DNA from: Talinum fruticosum
Taxonomy: Eukaryota > Streptophyta > Magnoliopsida > Caryophyllales > Talinaceae
Reading direction: 5' to 3'
DNA: 64,000 nt
NCBI GenBank assembly: GCA_021018815.1
Contig: JAITYX010000004.1
Coordinates: forward strand, 4,839,501 to 4,903,500
Of the stretch, positions 1 through 12,500 are shown one piece after another (within the stretch, counting starts at the first letter, position 1; every line of letters starts with the position of its first letter). A program made the translations under genes and the position numbers. The notes beneath the pieces are model-generated. The model was not told the origin of the DNA, did no database searches, and was given only the letters and a program-made list of their open reading frames with translations.

Positions 1-188
1 ATAATTGTATGTCATAATCAACGTGTTTTTATGAAAACAATACAAATTATACCATAATCTCGAAACTATATTTTATGAAGTAACTTCAATCCCGATAATA
101 GTAAATTATATCGTAATCTCCAAACTATTTTATGAAATAACTTATTCAACAGATTCTTTAATCAGTGGAATTGAGGGGGAAAACTTAC

Positions 189-823
189 AGCAGCACCAAC
201 AGAGAGAGCAAATGTACCCAACATTTCCACAACTGGCACCTCTCCACCCTAAACCAATCAATAAAACAAATCAACCCATTTCAATTCAACTGAATTTCAA
301 TACGTATAAGCAAAATTCACACTAGAAATTAAAACCCAGATTCGAAAATCAGTGCCGTTTACTAATTAGAGATTTCCCCAATTCAAATTGAACCGTTCCA
401 AACAGACTATAAGAGTGTTTGAATTTTACCTCCATTTGCCAATAGAACCGATAATAAACCGCCATGACAGCCATGGAAGTGATGCCCAAGCTCGACATCA
501 CAGCGGCGACCAAGTAAGTGAACCGCTCAGATTTCTTCCGCGCCATCTTCTCCGCCAATCGCGCGGCTGCGATTGAGCGGTCAAGGTTCTCCGTGCTCAC
601 CTCGGTGACGAAAGCACCACCACCACCATCCTCGCTAGTTTCGGGAACCCCCAATTTCCTCTCCTCCAAGACGAAGCAGATGGTGGCTCTCCTCTCTCCT
701 GGCCGGGCCGCGGCGAACCCGGGGGCAGAGGAGGGAAATCGGGCCGACGAGGGAATGGGCTTCGGGCCTGGCCGGCTCAGAAGTAGGGCCTGGGAACTCC
801 CGGCGATGGACAGCCCAATTGCC

Positions 824-825
<2 letters not shown>
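189..825 (-). CDS. BCH: Beta-carotene 3-hydroxylase, chloroplastic (5' part only)
   Basis: Non-haem di-iron hydroxylase of the carotenoid pathway that converts beta-carotene to zeaxanthin in plastids. Exon 1 is 825-430 (132 codons) and exon 2 is 248-189 (20 codons, phase 0). Residues 1 to about 60 are Ser/Pro/Arg-rich like a transit peptide. The family signature follows: an AARLAEKMARKKSER-like stretch, then a membrane segment (YLVAAVMSSLGITSMAVMAV) and YYRFYWQME. Exon 2 continues GGEVPVVEMLGTFALSVGAA, the canonical next block. The donor at 429/428 and acceptor at 250/249 are GT/AG. The His-rich catalytic exons lie left of position 1, so whether the enzyme is functional cannot be judged. Positions 1-188 are intron. 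The ATG at 825 is the only in-frame Met that keeps the transit peptide. The identification is very secure. Confidence 0.93.
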
Positions 826-828
<3 letters not shown>

Positions 829-861
<33 letters not shown>

Positions 862-968
862 GGTGGCGAAGAGGCGGCAAACTTCTAGAGAGAGAGAGAG
901 AGAGGCAGAGATGATCAGGAAAGTTGGTTAAATTGGGTGCGGAGGAGAGAGAGAGAGAGAGAGAGAGA
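829..968. repeat. (GA)n microsatellite blocks in the BCH 5' UTR
   Basis: Three GA-dinucleotide runs at about 829-856, 889-903 and 943-968 lie just upstream of the BCH start codon. On the gene's strand they read as CT repeats, a common composition of plant 5' UTRs. They make spurious Ser/Leu-rich reading frames that should be ignored. Confidence 0.85.
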
Positions 969-1018
969 AAAATGTTGAAAGGAGGAAGACCACATGTTGA
1001 GAAGTAGTACACACTGGC

Positions 1019-1027
1019 TTTTATAGT
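1019..1027 (-). promoter_or_regulatory. Putative TATA box of the BCH gene
   Basis: On the minus strand the sequence reads GACTATAAAAGCC, about 195 bp upstream of the BCH ATG. This spacing would put transcription start near 990 and give a CT-rich leader of about 165 nt. Assigned on motif and position only. Confidence 0.55.
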
Positions 1028-1040
1028 CAAGTCTTTGTCA

Positions 1041-4000
1041 CTTTTTGGAGTGTGTTTAGAATTTTAATTAATTTTCCCACCTCCCTCCCTACTTATGTTT
1101 TTACCAGGAGCTAATAAATAAAAGCACAGTAATTAGGCAGGTTAATTAAATTTTAAATCCTTAATTGTGCCCCATTAAGATAATAAATCCTTAATTGTGA
1201 TCTCTATGACAAAGAAGAAAAAAATAAAATCCTCCATTGTGATCTAATGAGATCATATGATCTACCTCAACCATATTTTATTCTTCAAAAGTTTGACCGT
1301 GGACTAAACTTGGGGTTTTTTTTTTCTTTCAAGTTCTCTATAATTAAAAAAATTGTGATGTAAGATATAGTAAGCAATAGTTTAAATAGTCGACGAATCA
1401 AGTTTCCTTTAAAGCTAAGAACAGGGTAGTATTTAAAATTGAACTTGTTGACGATTAACTTATGTAAGCCCAACAACTGTGAAATATAATCTTTTGGACA
1501 ATCTGATACTTTAGTGATACAATACAAAGTTCTCTTATAATTCCGTGTAATAGTGAAATAGGTGTATTTACATGTTTATATTTGATTACCAATATAGGAG
1601 GAAAACTAGCCCCCTCCCCCAAAAGAAAGAGAACAAAAGGGGAAAGGTTAGATATGCAAGTTGTAAAATGTGAACAAATTAGAGAGGAAGGGGGAAGGGG
1701 ATGGAAATAAGGGCACACACAATGAAGGAAGGAATTGTGAGGTGGGTGGAGGGGCTTGGGATTGCGTAGGGGACAACTACAGAATCACTTGAGGCCAACC
1801 CAACACCAAAAATTCAAGCCCCACCTCCCCATGCCTTTCCTTTCATTCTCCCTTTGCAACTTATACATCCTCATTTTGTTGCGCTCTATCATTTATTGTT
1901 TCCTACGCCTAAGACGACCTTCTTTTTGTGGGAAAGGTATTCTCAAACTATATATTTATTTCTTATAAAATTGATGCTAAGGCCCTATTTTATTTAGTTG
2001 TAATGAACGGTAAAGTTACGAGGAATTGTAAGATATTTATAAAGTTAGTTATAAAGATCTTCAAGAGTTGTACGATCGTAAGAGTAAAGTTAAATAGAAC
2101 ATGGCTTAAAAGGTGATTATGATTAAAGATGTTTGAATCATATAGATAGTTGATTAAAGACTTCAGTTTGATTGTTTCTCAAATTAAGATCAAACTTGGT
2201 TGGTTGCATCTCAACATTAAATGGATTAATAAACCTAAGATTCTTATACCGACTTCATACTTTATCAAAATCGGTACGTTATTTCGAGTTGTTTTTCAAC
2301 CGAGTCTTCCAATAGATTGATGACCGAACAACTAAGAACAGGAACATGATTGAGAACAAAACTTTTTTGGATTTAGCTAATATTTGGGTTATTCTTGCTT
2401 TTGATTACTTGTTAGAATACTTGTGTTATTAATCCAGTTGATATAAACCCGAAAAAGTCATGCAATGTATTTTTGATTAAGAACCTTAATTGATATAACT
2501 AAGATCGAACCTATCGATTAATGAAGACAAATGAGATTAAGATTGGAGGATTTGCTAATGAGGAATTGCCACGTTATTAATCAACCAAAAGAAAAGGGGA
2601 GATTGTGATGGGTGGATGAGAGAGAGGGGAAATATTAGGCATAGCACTTGTAAAAATTAAGACAATTTAAATAAGTATAAATTTGGGTTAAAATTGAATT
2701 CGAACAATAAAAATAAAAAATATAAATGTAAAATTATAATCGAACTCAATCTTTTTCGGATCGGACGAATTTTGGTAATTGAAGTGGACGAAATTTGACC
2801 TGCGCTGGGCATATTTCAAAATCGTTCATGCGTGTTTGGCCTTGTGTTTGGAAAGCCATGTTTTCTTAATTTTATTTTTGATTTCGGTGGCCACTATGGC
2901 TAGAAAAGACCACCTATAACCAATCCCCACCACCCAATTTTGGTCTCACTCGGGCATGGCTTTGGCTTGGGCTTGCCAATAAGAAACGTTTCTCCGACTC
3001 CTACTCCTCCACGTGTTCTACCTACGCTCCGGTAGTGCCTTCCCCCTCTTTGCCACTCACCCCCTCTCTTCTTGCGTGGGCTTGCTTTTCTTTCTCCTCA
3101 TCTACAACATGTGGAGCCCCTATCCCGGCCCCCCACCTTAGGCCTAGTCCCATGCTTGTGCTCCACCTCATTCACACTTAAGTCTATTCATAATCGCTAA
3201 TAACCGTTAATTATTAATTGTAATTATCAATAAATATTGCTACTCAATAATTATAACCGTTAGCATCTAACGTATAATTATAAACGCTGAAACGAGCATG
3301 CCACTAAATCTATTGACAAACCCTGTATAGGAAAGTAGTAGACAAAAACATAGAACCAAGTATATCTCTACATAAGAGTAAAAGTTGTATTCTCATCTTC
3401 TTTAAAAAACATGACCAACAATCTTTTTCGCTCTATTTTCATTATTATTATTTATATATTTGCATCATGAGAAATCAAATTGTGATGCTTCACAATTTCT
3501 TTTGAGAGCTATGGAAGGTGATTAATACTCTTCATAGGTTGGGACTTAACCTAGTGCCCCCTTTGACCCACCATGAATCTCTCTTTAAGTATACTTGAGT
3601 GGCATAATAGGCCCCAAAAGGCCGAAAGGATTGGCCTTCTTATCATTATTAAAAGAAGAAGAAATATAACATATGTAGCTATCGATAATGTTTTAGATAA
3701 CACAGATGGTCAATAGTTTTGGACATTATATTTTAACCTATAGTTTTTCTATACATCCTGGAGCTTATACTCTCATGTGTTACATTATATTTGCAAAATC
3801 TTTTTCTTTTATTTTATTATTTTTTAATGCATGTTTTGAAAATATAAACTCCCAACTATATAATAGATACATTGAATGATAATGCATAGACTATGGACTA
3901 AAACTTAAAAGGATGACGTCACAAAGTCATGGGGGTTATTTCCTCAATTTTGAACCTGGATTTCACCCATGGTTGGATACTTACAAAATAGGTTATATCG

Positions 4001-4060
4001 AGTTTGAAAAAAAATAGTAGTTGGAAAAATGAACCCTTGATAGTTTGTGCATGTATGTTA
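1041..4060. other. Gene-free AT-rich intergenic DNA
   Basis: No family-like reading frame was found on either strand. One small MITE copy (1981-2106) is listed separately. 2900-3180 is a GC-richer patch containing a CACGTG G-box near 3011, without an adjacent recognisable gene. Confidence 0.5.
1981..2106. mobile_element. MITE, GGCCCTGTTCC family, copy 1
   Basis: The left end reads GGCCCTATTTTATTTAGTTG and the right end, reverse-complemented, reads AGCCATGTTCTATTTAACTT. The interior is built from TGTAAG/TTATAAAG words. Two related copies occur at 25631-25812 and 42049-42215. It has no coding capacity. The superfamily is uncertain and no clear target-site duplication was seen. Confidence 0.5.
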
Positions 4061-4070
4061 AAGTTACTCT

Positions 4071-4290
4071 CTTTATTTTAAAATATATATTATTTTAATT
4101 AATATCTCATTACTTTATAATTTTAATATTATATTAATGTACTACCCTTTTTTATTAAATTTATTTATTTTCAATAAAATTTGGGACAACTTAATCTTTT
4201 AATATATATTTCATCATAAATTTTATATTTTCTTACTATTTTTTTTATATCTTTAAAATAATAAATATTTTAAATCGAAAAGAATAGTAC
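4071..4290. mobile_element. Degenerate Stowaway-like MITE
   Basis: The ends are inverted (ACTCTCTTTATTTTAAAATA on the left; CTATTCTTTTCGATTTAAAA as the complement of the right). The interior segment around 4170-4200 (TCAATAAAATTTGGGACAAC) matches the interior of the better copy at 5151-5419 (TCCAATAAAAATAAGGGTAAC region). It is an older, more diverged member of that family. Confidence 0.5.
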
Positions 4291-5150
4291 TGCACGTTAC
4301 ACGAGATGCCCTGAATTTGTGGGGCAACAACAAAACATGATCTCATTTAATTGGCTTGGTCACTTAAAATGCTCGTCAATTGCCAGGAAGGGGGAGAGGG
4401 ATGGGGCCCTCCTTAACACAAGAAATTCAACTTACGTGATCTTTGTCCGTGGAATGGACTTTGGCTCATGGCTGAAGTAAGACACCATTAACTATGGTTT
4501 TTTTTTTCGTTTTTTTTTTTTTTATAAAAGCAAAGCTTATTACTATGGTTGGAAATTTTTTGCCATTTTTAATCTGAATATGTTCAATTTAGAAAAACTG
4601 AATGTAGATATAAATTTTTTATTTGATTATATTGTCACCTTATATATAATACCGATTATTATGTTAGAAATTTTATTTTAATTTAAAAATTGTCTTATTT
4701 CAATTTGTTTCTCAAAGTCATTAATATCCATAATAATATATAAAAAAATATGTATCGAGCTTCTATGTATGTTAGCTCTAAGAAAATCATTCAGTAATAC
4801 ACCTCGTTTGCTATCATATAATGCTCTTAATATCTCTATCTTACTTGTATCTTTTAAATCGGATGGCCTTATATAAGATTTATTGCATATAAAAATTTAA
4901 AAATTTAAACAAATTAAACCATCTGTTATTGAATGACCCAAGCCAAGAATAGGATCATGTGTTCGATTATCACTATACTTGGCAAATGGTTCATTTTAAC
5001 TTCAATTTTGAGATGATGTTATTTCAGGTCGTATTGACTTTGGTTCAACTAAGATTTGATTCAATAAATTTCTCTTGTAAAAAAATACAACTTTATCGAA
5101 AATTTCAATTCAAACGGTTTGAGAAAAATTAAGAGAATATTATTAGAGAT

Positions 5151-5419
5151 ATTCCCTCCGTTTCAAAATACATGTCACTTTAATTAACTTTTTCGTTTTA
5201 TAATACTTGTCACTTTACAATTTCAATGATATATTAAATACTAATTTACCAACTTTATCCCTATTAATTACTTTATTTCTCTTCTTTTTTCATTGATTGT
5301 TTTCATTTCCAATAAAAATAAGGGTAACTTAGTCTTTTAACAAAAAATTTGTCAAAAATTATATTTCCGTGATATTCTCGTATAACTTTAAAATGATATG
5401 TATTTTGAAACGAAGGAGT
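5151..5419. mobile_element. Stowaway-like MITE with about 30-bp inverted ends
   Basis: The left end is ATTCCCTCCGTTTCAAAATA and the right end, reverse-complemented, is CACTCCTTCGTTTCAAAATA. Similarity continues for about 30 bp. The CTCCCTCCGT-like terminus is the classic Stowaway (Tc1/mariner) signature. The element is about 270 bp and non-coding. A TA target duplication could not be delimited cleanly. Confidence 0.65.
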
Positions 5420-5789
5420 GGTTTTCAGGTATCTTAGCAATTTTGAATCATCAAATAGATACCTAGTGTTAACTTGCAGGTAAGTGCGACATGATGTTGA
5501 ATGTAGCACTCACTCATCCTTGTCAACATACTTACTATACACGTCTTGGTCAGAGGCTAGAGTTTTAAAATGGATGGATAGAATGGACAATTTATAAAAT
5601 TTGAACAATATATTAATCTATACTTGATCGGGTCATTCGGATTAAACAATAAAAATAGAAAAAATCTTACACTCGTGTTTAAATTTCGGATGAATATATA
5701 ATTCGTTATTGCATCTGTTTTTTCCAATCGAATAAATTTGAATAATCGGATTGGATAGTTGTCCAAATAAGGGTAGTCGGAGGTGATTA

Positions 5790-6440
5790 GGGGTAGACCT
5801 GAAAATCGGGTCATTCGGTTCGGATTCGATTGGGGTTAAGTTCGTTTCAAGTCAATTTTGAGTTGATCTCGTTCGGGTTCAATTCGATTTCGGTTCGAGT
5901 CAACTTCGGTTCGCTTCAACTTCGAGTCAATCTTGTTCGACTTGAGTTCGAGTTAATTTCGGATTGGGTCAAATTCGGGTCGGTTTCGATTCGAATTGGG
6001 TCAATGTCGGTTCGGGTAGGTTTCGACTATAGTTTCGGGTTAACCATACACAATACAATATTATCGGGTTCATCACCATCCCTTGGTATGGACCCGCTTA
6101 ATAGGCTTTGAGATCGATCAAAATTATAACAATACAAGCACAAAAGTTTATCTTCGAGATACCCACAAAAAAAATATGGGTTGGGTCAAATTCGGATTGG
6201 GGTTGGTTCGCATTTGGGTCACTTTTATTCGGGTTTGGGTCAAAATTGGGTTTGGGTTTGATTCGGTTCGGTCCGATTCAATTCGAGGTTGTAATCGGTT
6301 CAAGTATATTTCGGGCTGGTTCGATTTCGAGTCGGTTCATTTCGATTTTCGAATCAAACTCGGTTTAATTATTTCGGATGTCGGTTCGATTTGGATTTTA
6401 AGTTCGGTTCGGATCAATTTCACTGAGTCAAATTAGGGGA
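5790..6440. repeat. Degenerate TTCGGGT/TTCGGTTCG minisatellite tract
   Basis: About 650 bp is dominated by imperfect copies of words such as TTCGGGTC, TTCGATTCG and TTGGGTCAAA on the plus strand. It creates open frames of low-complexity V/F/G/S peptides, which are not genes. Such tracts are common inside plant non-autonomous DNA elements, but I could not pair terminal repeats here. Confidence 0.6.
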
Positions 6441-6810
6441 CAAAACAATTTGACTAAGGCCTTATAAAGACATAACTCACGATAATAAAAAGGGCCCTAA
6501 AAGGAGCCCATGGACTTCTTCATTCCTAGCAATCGGGCTGGTGGGTTCAAACTTTGGAGAATCCTCCGCTTGGTCTCAACTCTCAAGTATTCAACCCATA
6601 AGCTCTCGCTGTTTCTCATCCCATAATCTTAGTCCGGCTGTTTTACAATTTTTGTCATTTTTAGCGTACGAAGAAATACAAGAAAACACAAAATTATGAC
6701 AAAATTTGTACTGAACGACCAAATTGTGAAAACGATGGAGTGTTAATTAAGCTCAAGCTTTTGAGATAATTTATGTTATTGTTGTATCAAAAATTTTACA
6801 CCATTGGAAA

Positions 6811-9058
6811 CTACACAATGTGAACAATGGCTAGCTCTCTATTGTTGTTTGAATGCTGATTAATTTCATCTGCAAAATCATTGTCAGAGATGCGATAATC
6901 ACTGAAAGTATGAGAGAAAACCTGGGATTCTTGCGACAAACTCCGACGAACAATCTGTCTTCCCTGAAAAATCATCCAGGAAAAACAAGGCGTTGTATCA
7001 ATTGCAAGTGAATTGACTAAGAATATCTAAGCATATGCTTTATTGAAGAGTGAAAAACTGAAATTGTACTGCGTACATCAGATAGTAACAGGTCGTGAGG
7101 CTGGAGCATGTGGATAATTTCTCCCATTTGAGGCCGATTTTCTGGGATGAAATCGGCACATCGAAGAGCGATCAAGAGCACCCTTTTAGCTCCTTCAATG
7201 GAGGCAAATGGGCAATTCTTGGATCCACAATTTGTTCGTAGTTGTGTTCCAATACTGCTGATTTCAACCATTCCACCAGTTGTATCTAGAACGTGCAGAA
7301 TGCATTGCAACTGTAGTTAGCATGTCAGAAATTCTAAAAATTTGAAAAATTAACTTCTATCTGATTGTTAAGCCCAAGAGATCGAAAATCAGTCTGAAAT
7401 TAGATTCTGAATTTAAGGAATCTGAACCCGAACTTGAATGGACACGAGTGACACTAGCTGGATAATGTCTTGAATCAAACTAAAGCATAACCTAACCAGT
7501 TTGTTTGTCAGGTGTATCCTAAGGGTGTTACTGAGTTACCTCTGCTGTAGGTCTACCATGGTCAATAGGCTTCCTTCCTGAGATGATCTCCATGACAAGG
7601 ACCCCGAAGCTATAAACATCGTTCTTCTCATTCATGTCACCAGTCATTGCTGATTCCGGTGCCATGTAACCTGCACTGAAGCTTTATAATAGGACTCAAT
7701 TCTCAACAAAAGTCAATAATAATTGATCCTCCATGCACTATTTTTAGGTTGGAATAAGCTTACTCAGCAGAAAGCCTGTGTTTAGGGCCTAAAAGTCCAC
7801 CAACTGCAAAATCAGATATTTTAGGGTCCCAATGGCGATCAAGCAAGACTTTCCACGATTGCAATCGCCCATGCACCATCTTTGGCTCCACATCTTCATG
7901 CACGTAGGCTAATCTGCAAAGAAATGACCATAAAAAATCATCAAAAATTCCGGGTTAAATTAAATGTGTAATTAGTTAACTGATTATACTCCATGTACAT
8001 ATACTGACCCTTTAGCGATTCCTGAAATAATGTTCATGCGGATCCTCCAGGTTAAGGGGCTGCTGATATCGCCAGTTTCATTTTCATGGAGCCATTGATA
8101 TAAGCTCCCATTATCAACATATTCGCTTACGACTATATGCCTAATAATAAATCACTGAATTTTTAGTCCGGAAACTGGTTAGCATATATTGATGGAAAAA
8201 AGTCGAAGAAATTGACTTAAAGTTTGACTTAGTAAGCTTTTGACATCGTACCAAAAGTTTGAATTTTTATGCATAGTAAAGGATATCGCGTGTACGGATT
8301 ATGCTTTGTACCTTGCATAAGGATGCCACTCTTTGACGCTGTAACCAATCTTCTTAACAAGATTTTTGTGGGTAATACTTGGGACTGCATCCATCATTGA
8401 TCTGAATTCCTCTGCTTTCACACTGATCAATAATTAATCAGGATTCAAAATGCATGTAACTAAAAATCGACACCTAGGCGTTGGAGGAGATACAAATATA
8501 GGCAACCTTACCTCGAACTAAAAACTCTTTGACGGCAACTCGAGTACCATCCGGCAAAATACCCCGGTAAACCTTCCCGTAAGATCCAGCTCCGATCAAA
8601 TTTCTTGGGTCAAAATTATTCGTGAAGTTCATAATTTGGTCGAACGAGAAGTAAAGACAATAGTTATAAGATCTTCTAGCTTCAACTAATTCATGATTTT
8701 TGTCTCTAAAATCTTTTCCAAGTGTTAAGTCACTATTACTTGGCCTAATGATCCCACATTCTAAGGGGACCATGTTAATCATCATTAGCTGATGATGATC
8801 CAACCCGTTAAAGCTGGACAGGAGCCTCTTGTCTACTGATGATGAGCTCCTTCCAAGATGATGATCATGGTGATTTGGGGCATACCCGTTTTTGGACCGA
8901 CGGCGGCGGAAAGGAAGGTAGAAGCATACTAGGAGAAAGAGTATGATAGCTGTGGAGATGGCTATGCTAGAAACGAAGACCACCCATGGCTTGGGGTTTA
9001 TGAGAATGGAAGTGATTAGCCTTGAGAGGTGCTTCTTGGTCTTGGATATCCATGACAT
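6811..9058 (-). CDS. Receptor-like protein kinase with inactivated catalytic motifs (pseudokinase); one frameshift
   Basis: Membrane receptor-like kinase. Exons: 9058-8512, 8411-8312, 8140-8009, 7913-7764, 7675-7540, 7285-7077 and 6963-6811. All phases agree except in exon 6. There is a short N-terminus, a TM helix (about residues 24-48, [20 protein letters not shown]), an RRRR stop-transfer, a juxtamembrane region, then the kinase domain. The Gly loop [11 protein letters not shown] and VAVKEF lysine are intact. The catalytic loop reads [13 protein letters not shown] where active relatives have VHRDIKSSNILLD, so the HRD Asp, the Lys and the Asn are all gone. DFG is DFA. The APE motif (YMAPES) and DVYSFGV remain. 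Exon 6 encodes [11 protein letters not shown] in one frame and [10 protein letters not shown] in another. A base seems missing in the A-run at 7184-7187, which creates a stop at 7174-7172. Length would be about 475 aa if in frame. The true start is the ATG at 9058. It is either a sequencing slip or a decaying gene. Confidence 0.8.
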
Positions 9059-9136
9059 GATTCGGGTTCGAGCCGGTTCGGGTGAAGAAGTCAAAGAGAG
9101 AAGCTTGAAAGGGAGTTTGATGAGGAGTGTGAAAGT

Positions 9137-9153
9137 AGGGTTTAGGGTTTAAG
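9137..9153 (-). promoter_or_regulatory. Telo-box-like motif upstream of the receptor kinase
   Basis: On the minus strand the sequence reads AAACCCTAAACCC, about 80-95 bp upstream of the kinase ATG. AAACCCTAA telo-boxes occur near plant transcription starts. Inference from motif and position only. Confidence 0.4.
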
Positions 9154-9574
9154 GGAACCAATGAAATTGGGACTGAAACAAGGATGGAAAATGGAAAATA
9201 TGAAGATTTGCCTCCCATAATTACAGCGATAAAATATAGGCGTATCTCACCAATTTCTGATTTGTTTGATTTCAACCAGGACTCTTATTTATATTAATCC
9301 CTCAGTCCCTATTAAAACCCTCCTTACAAAAAAACATAAAATAAATTTAAAACCGTCCTATTCTAGAAGGGTTTTTAAAAGGAAGAAAAAAGATTGGTAA
9401 TGCAATATGTGACAAACAAAATATGAGCTTGGTTAAGGGCACAGACTATCTTCATTTGGTACTACTTAACAACAGAAAAATACATACACATATCTAGTAC
9501 AACAACAACAACAACAATGCCCAATGTGGGATTATAAAGGGCTAAAGAACTTGGGGAACGACCATGGATTATCT

Positions 9575-12500
9575 TCATCTAGGACTCCAAAGACCGGCTT
9601 CTCTCTGGGTGAAATAGGGTGAGTATGGGATACATAAATGCTGAATATTCTCGTGAGATTGGTCCTTTCTCAGATGCACCTTGATCTCATATAGTTTTGG
9701 CCATAATTTCCCCGTCACTGCAAACACAAAATCAAGCAGAATATTACATTTATCGCAAGACTTATGGACAAGCTATTGAAATCTAACTCCAAATCTGTAA
9801 CTCGAAATGGGTTGTTGAAATATCCATACCAGATTCACAAGTAGGGATGGCAGAAAAACCCAAACCCGTTTAAAACCCGCCCCATTTAAAACCCGAATGG
9901 GTGTTAAGAAATTTTTAAAATGGGTATGGGGCGGGTATGGGTATGGGTACGGGTTTAGGCTTCACCCGCCCCATATAATACCCATAACCCATACCCGCAA
10001 TACCCGCCCCAAACCCGCCCCACTTAAATACCCATAACCCGTTTTGTTAAATGGTTAAAAAAAAGCTGAGAAAAGTGGTTTATGAGAGACATAAGGACCA
10101 AATTTTGGGCCAGCACCCAAATTTTAGGCAAAAAAAACAAATTAAGAAACCCTAGTTTTCAAGTATTTTGACATCTTTGAAACTTTCAAGCAAATGGATA
10201 CTATAATATACTAAATATGGATTATTTCTGATTGTGAAATGTTTATGTCATGTTAGCAAGGTGTTGCACATCTACAACCTGCAAGTTTGTGAATTGTTAA
10301 GATTTTTTTTTTGGTTGAATTATGAGAACTATTAAATATGGGTTTAATATGGTATTATTATTTTTAGTCTATTTATACCCAAATAAAACCCGCATACCCG
10401 CAAAACCCAGTGGGTATGGGTATGATTATGGATTTTTAACACCCAGTGGGTATGGGTATGGATATGGGTACATATTTTGAAAATGGGTATGGGTGTGGGT
10501 ATACGGAAACCCGCCCCGTACCCGCCCCATTGCCATCCCTATTCACACGATTACATACATTCGGAATTCCTAAACCACATTTATGTGGAATCCATATTGG
10601 GTTAACATTCAGTAATCTTGGGAGTGTGCATAAATTTCTCTTGTTTTCATGGGCACTTCATCTATCCCCATTTAATCTTCTGTATATTCCGCCTTGGCAG
10701 GATAAGGTAGTGAGGCAAACTGAAGAGATTATGCGGATTAATGAAGAACGATCTTTAACTCTCAACAGATAAAAAACCATGATTAAACTGTAAAGTAAAA
10801 GCAGATAACAGAAAGGAGCTTACCAAAAATCCGGGGTCTATCAGCATCCCATGCTATGCCATTCAAATCATCAAAATCCTATGTTATCGAAAATTTCACA
10901 TAAGTAACGTTCAAGAAAAAGTCTTTCGAAACACAATCCTGTGAGGGGGAAGGTAATCAGTACATACTTTTTCACCAGCTGCTACCAGTGCTTCCCTGTA
11001 TGCAAGAAAAGGAGTAAGTGAGACAGTAGTTGTGTAAGAACAAGGTCGGGAGGTGTTATAACCTGCAAAGAAGAGCAGAGAACCTTAAATCCGACAGAAT
11101 AATCCATCCAATTAGAGTGCCATTTTCAGGTGCTATTCTGGCAATGCAGTCTGTCTGCCAATGAGAACAAAACTGAAACTTCAGAAGGCAAATCACATCA
11201 CAATGTGCATGCACTGAGCCAGAACACTCGACATCGACTATATGTCAGATAATATACATCGCTATGGAAAAATTACCTGCCAAACATTTGCCCAGACTTC
11301 ACCATTGACATACTCTAATTCATTCAGGTAGATTACTTCAACATCTCCGTATCTTATCGTGTGCTTTTGTATCACTGTGGGAACAAGTAGTTGGGCAGTT
11401 AAGCTCAGGCACAACATCCTTTTTCCTTTTCTTTTTTAAAACTTTTTGTAAAGAAGGCAAAAAGGCCAACACAGGCAAGATTTGAACCCAGTCCCTAGTA
11501 CTAACTATGAACCTCTTGAGACTTGACTAGTTAAGCTAATTGGCATCCCCCTCAAATAGGTGCAAAAGGATGGATATTGGCATATTGCTTTGGCTTAGTT
11601 GGTGCAAAGAAATTCATGGGAAATTAGAGTAACATCATAAGCCTCAGGAAAGGTACCTTCCATAGTTTGGGGATCCATTTGATACAACGTTGAAGAACCA
11701 TCACTTCCAAACAAGATTTTTCCATCAGTTGCCAATCCCCATCCATCGTTCATTTGATGGGTAAATCTTGATAGCTGCAGCAAGCATATTAGCAAGGAAG
11801 AAATCGGAATTACAAAACTACTCGATCAACAAAAAGAGAACGGAATTGACGAAGCTGTCAGATGAATCTACTCTTAACGACTGAACTTGTTTATTACAGT
11901 CTTTTATGACGACTATCACTTATGTTAAATACCGTCACAAGATCAGTGCACAGAATGGCGAGGTATTTTCACGAAACAGCATCCTTAGCTGGCAAATTAA
12001 CCCCACAATGAAAGAAATTGAAGAATGTGATGCAATATCACTATTCACTATTCACATGGATAATTATGAACCGCCATAGAGATCGAGGACAACATTATGC
12101 TCCTCCATGACAAACCATCAGAAAAGTTACTAACAGTAAAATAGGACAAGAAAACTAAAAAGAACTTTTGAGGGAGAACACGATGGAGTACAGACCGTGC
12201 TCAGATTATGCATGTCATAAATGAATCCATATTTTTGCAGCCAAGTCACTTGATACAACCTACAGAGGGGGAAAAAATCATTCACTAGAAAATAAACTTA
12301 ACCTTCATACTTCTTTCAGGCCTATATGTAGCTAACAGAAATTATACGAAAGAGAAACAGCGAGAAATATTAATCTATAAACATTATGATGCTTGTTATT
12401 TTCTCTCCTTTTGGGCTACAATTAGTAACCTACCTTTTGAAATCAAGTGAAACATGTTAAAATTTTGAATCCTTTACACTACTCATTGTTTAGTTTAAAG

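Noticed and set aside
635..1030. Ser/Leu-rich frame on minus and Arg/Glu-rich frame on plus around the BCH start
   Set aside because: Products of GA/CT dinucleotide runs; no homology and inconsistent with the BCH exon.
5830..6436. Open frames encoding V/F/G/S low-complexity peptides
   Set aside because: Translation of the TTCGGGT degenerate repeat; no start context, domain or splice logic.
10446..10772. Gly/Met/Tyr-rich 108-codon frame on plus
   Set aside because: Lies across the right end of the hAT element and QC intron 10, and derives from the GGGTATGGG repeats.
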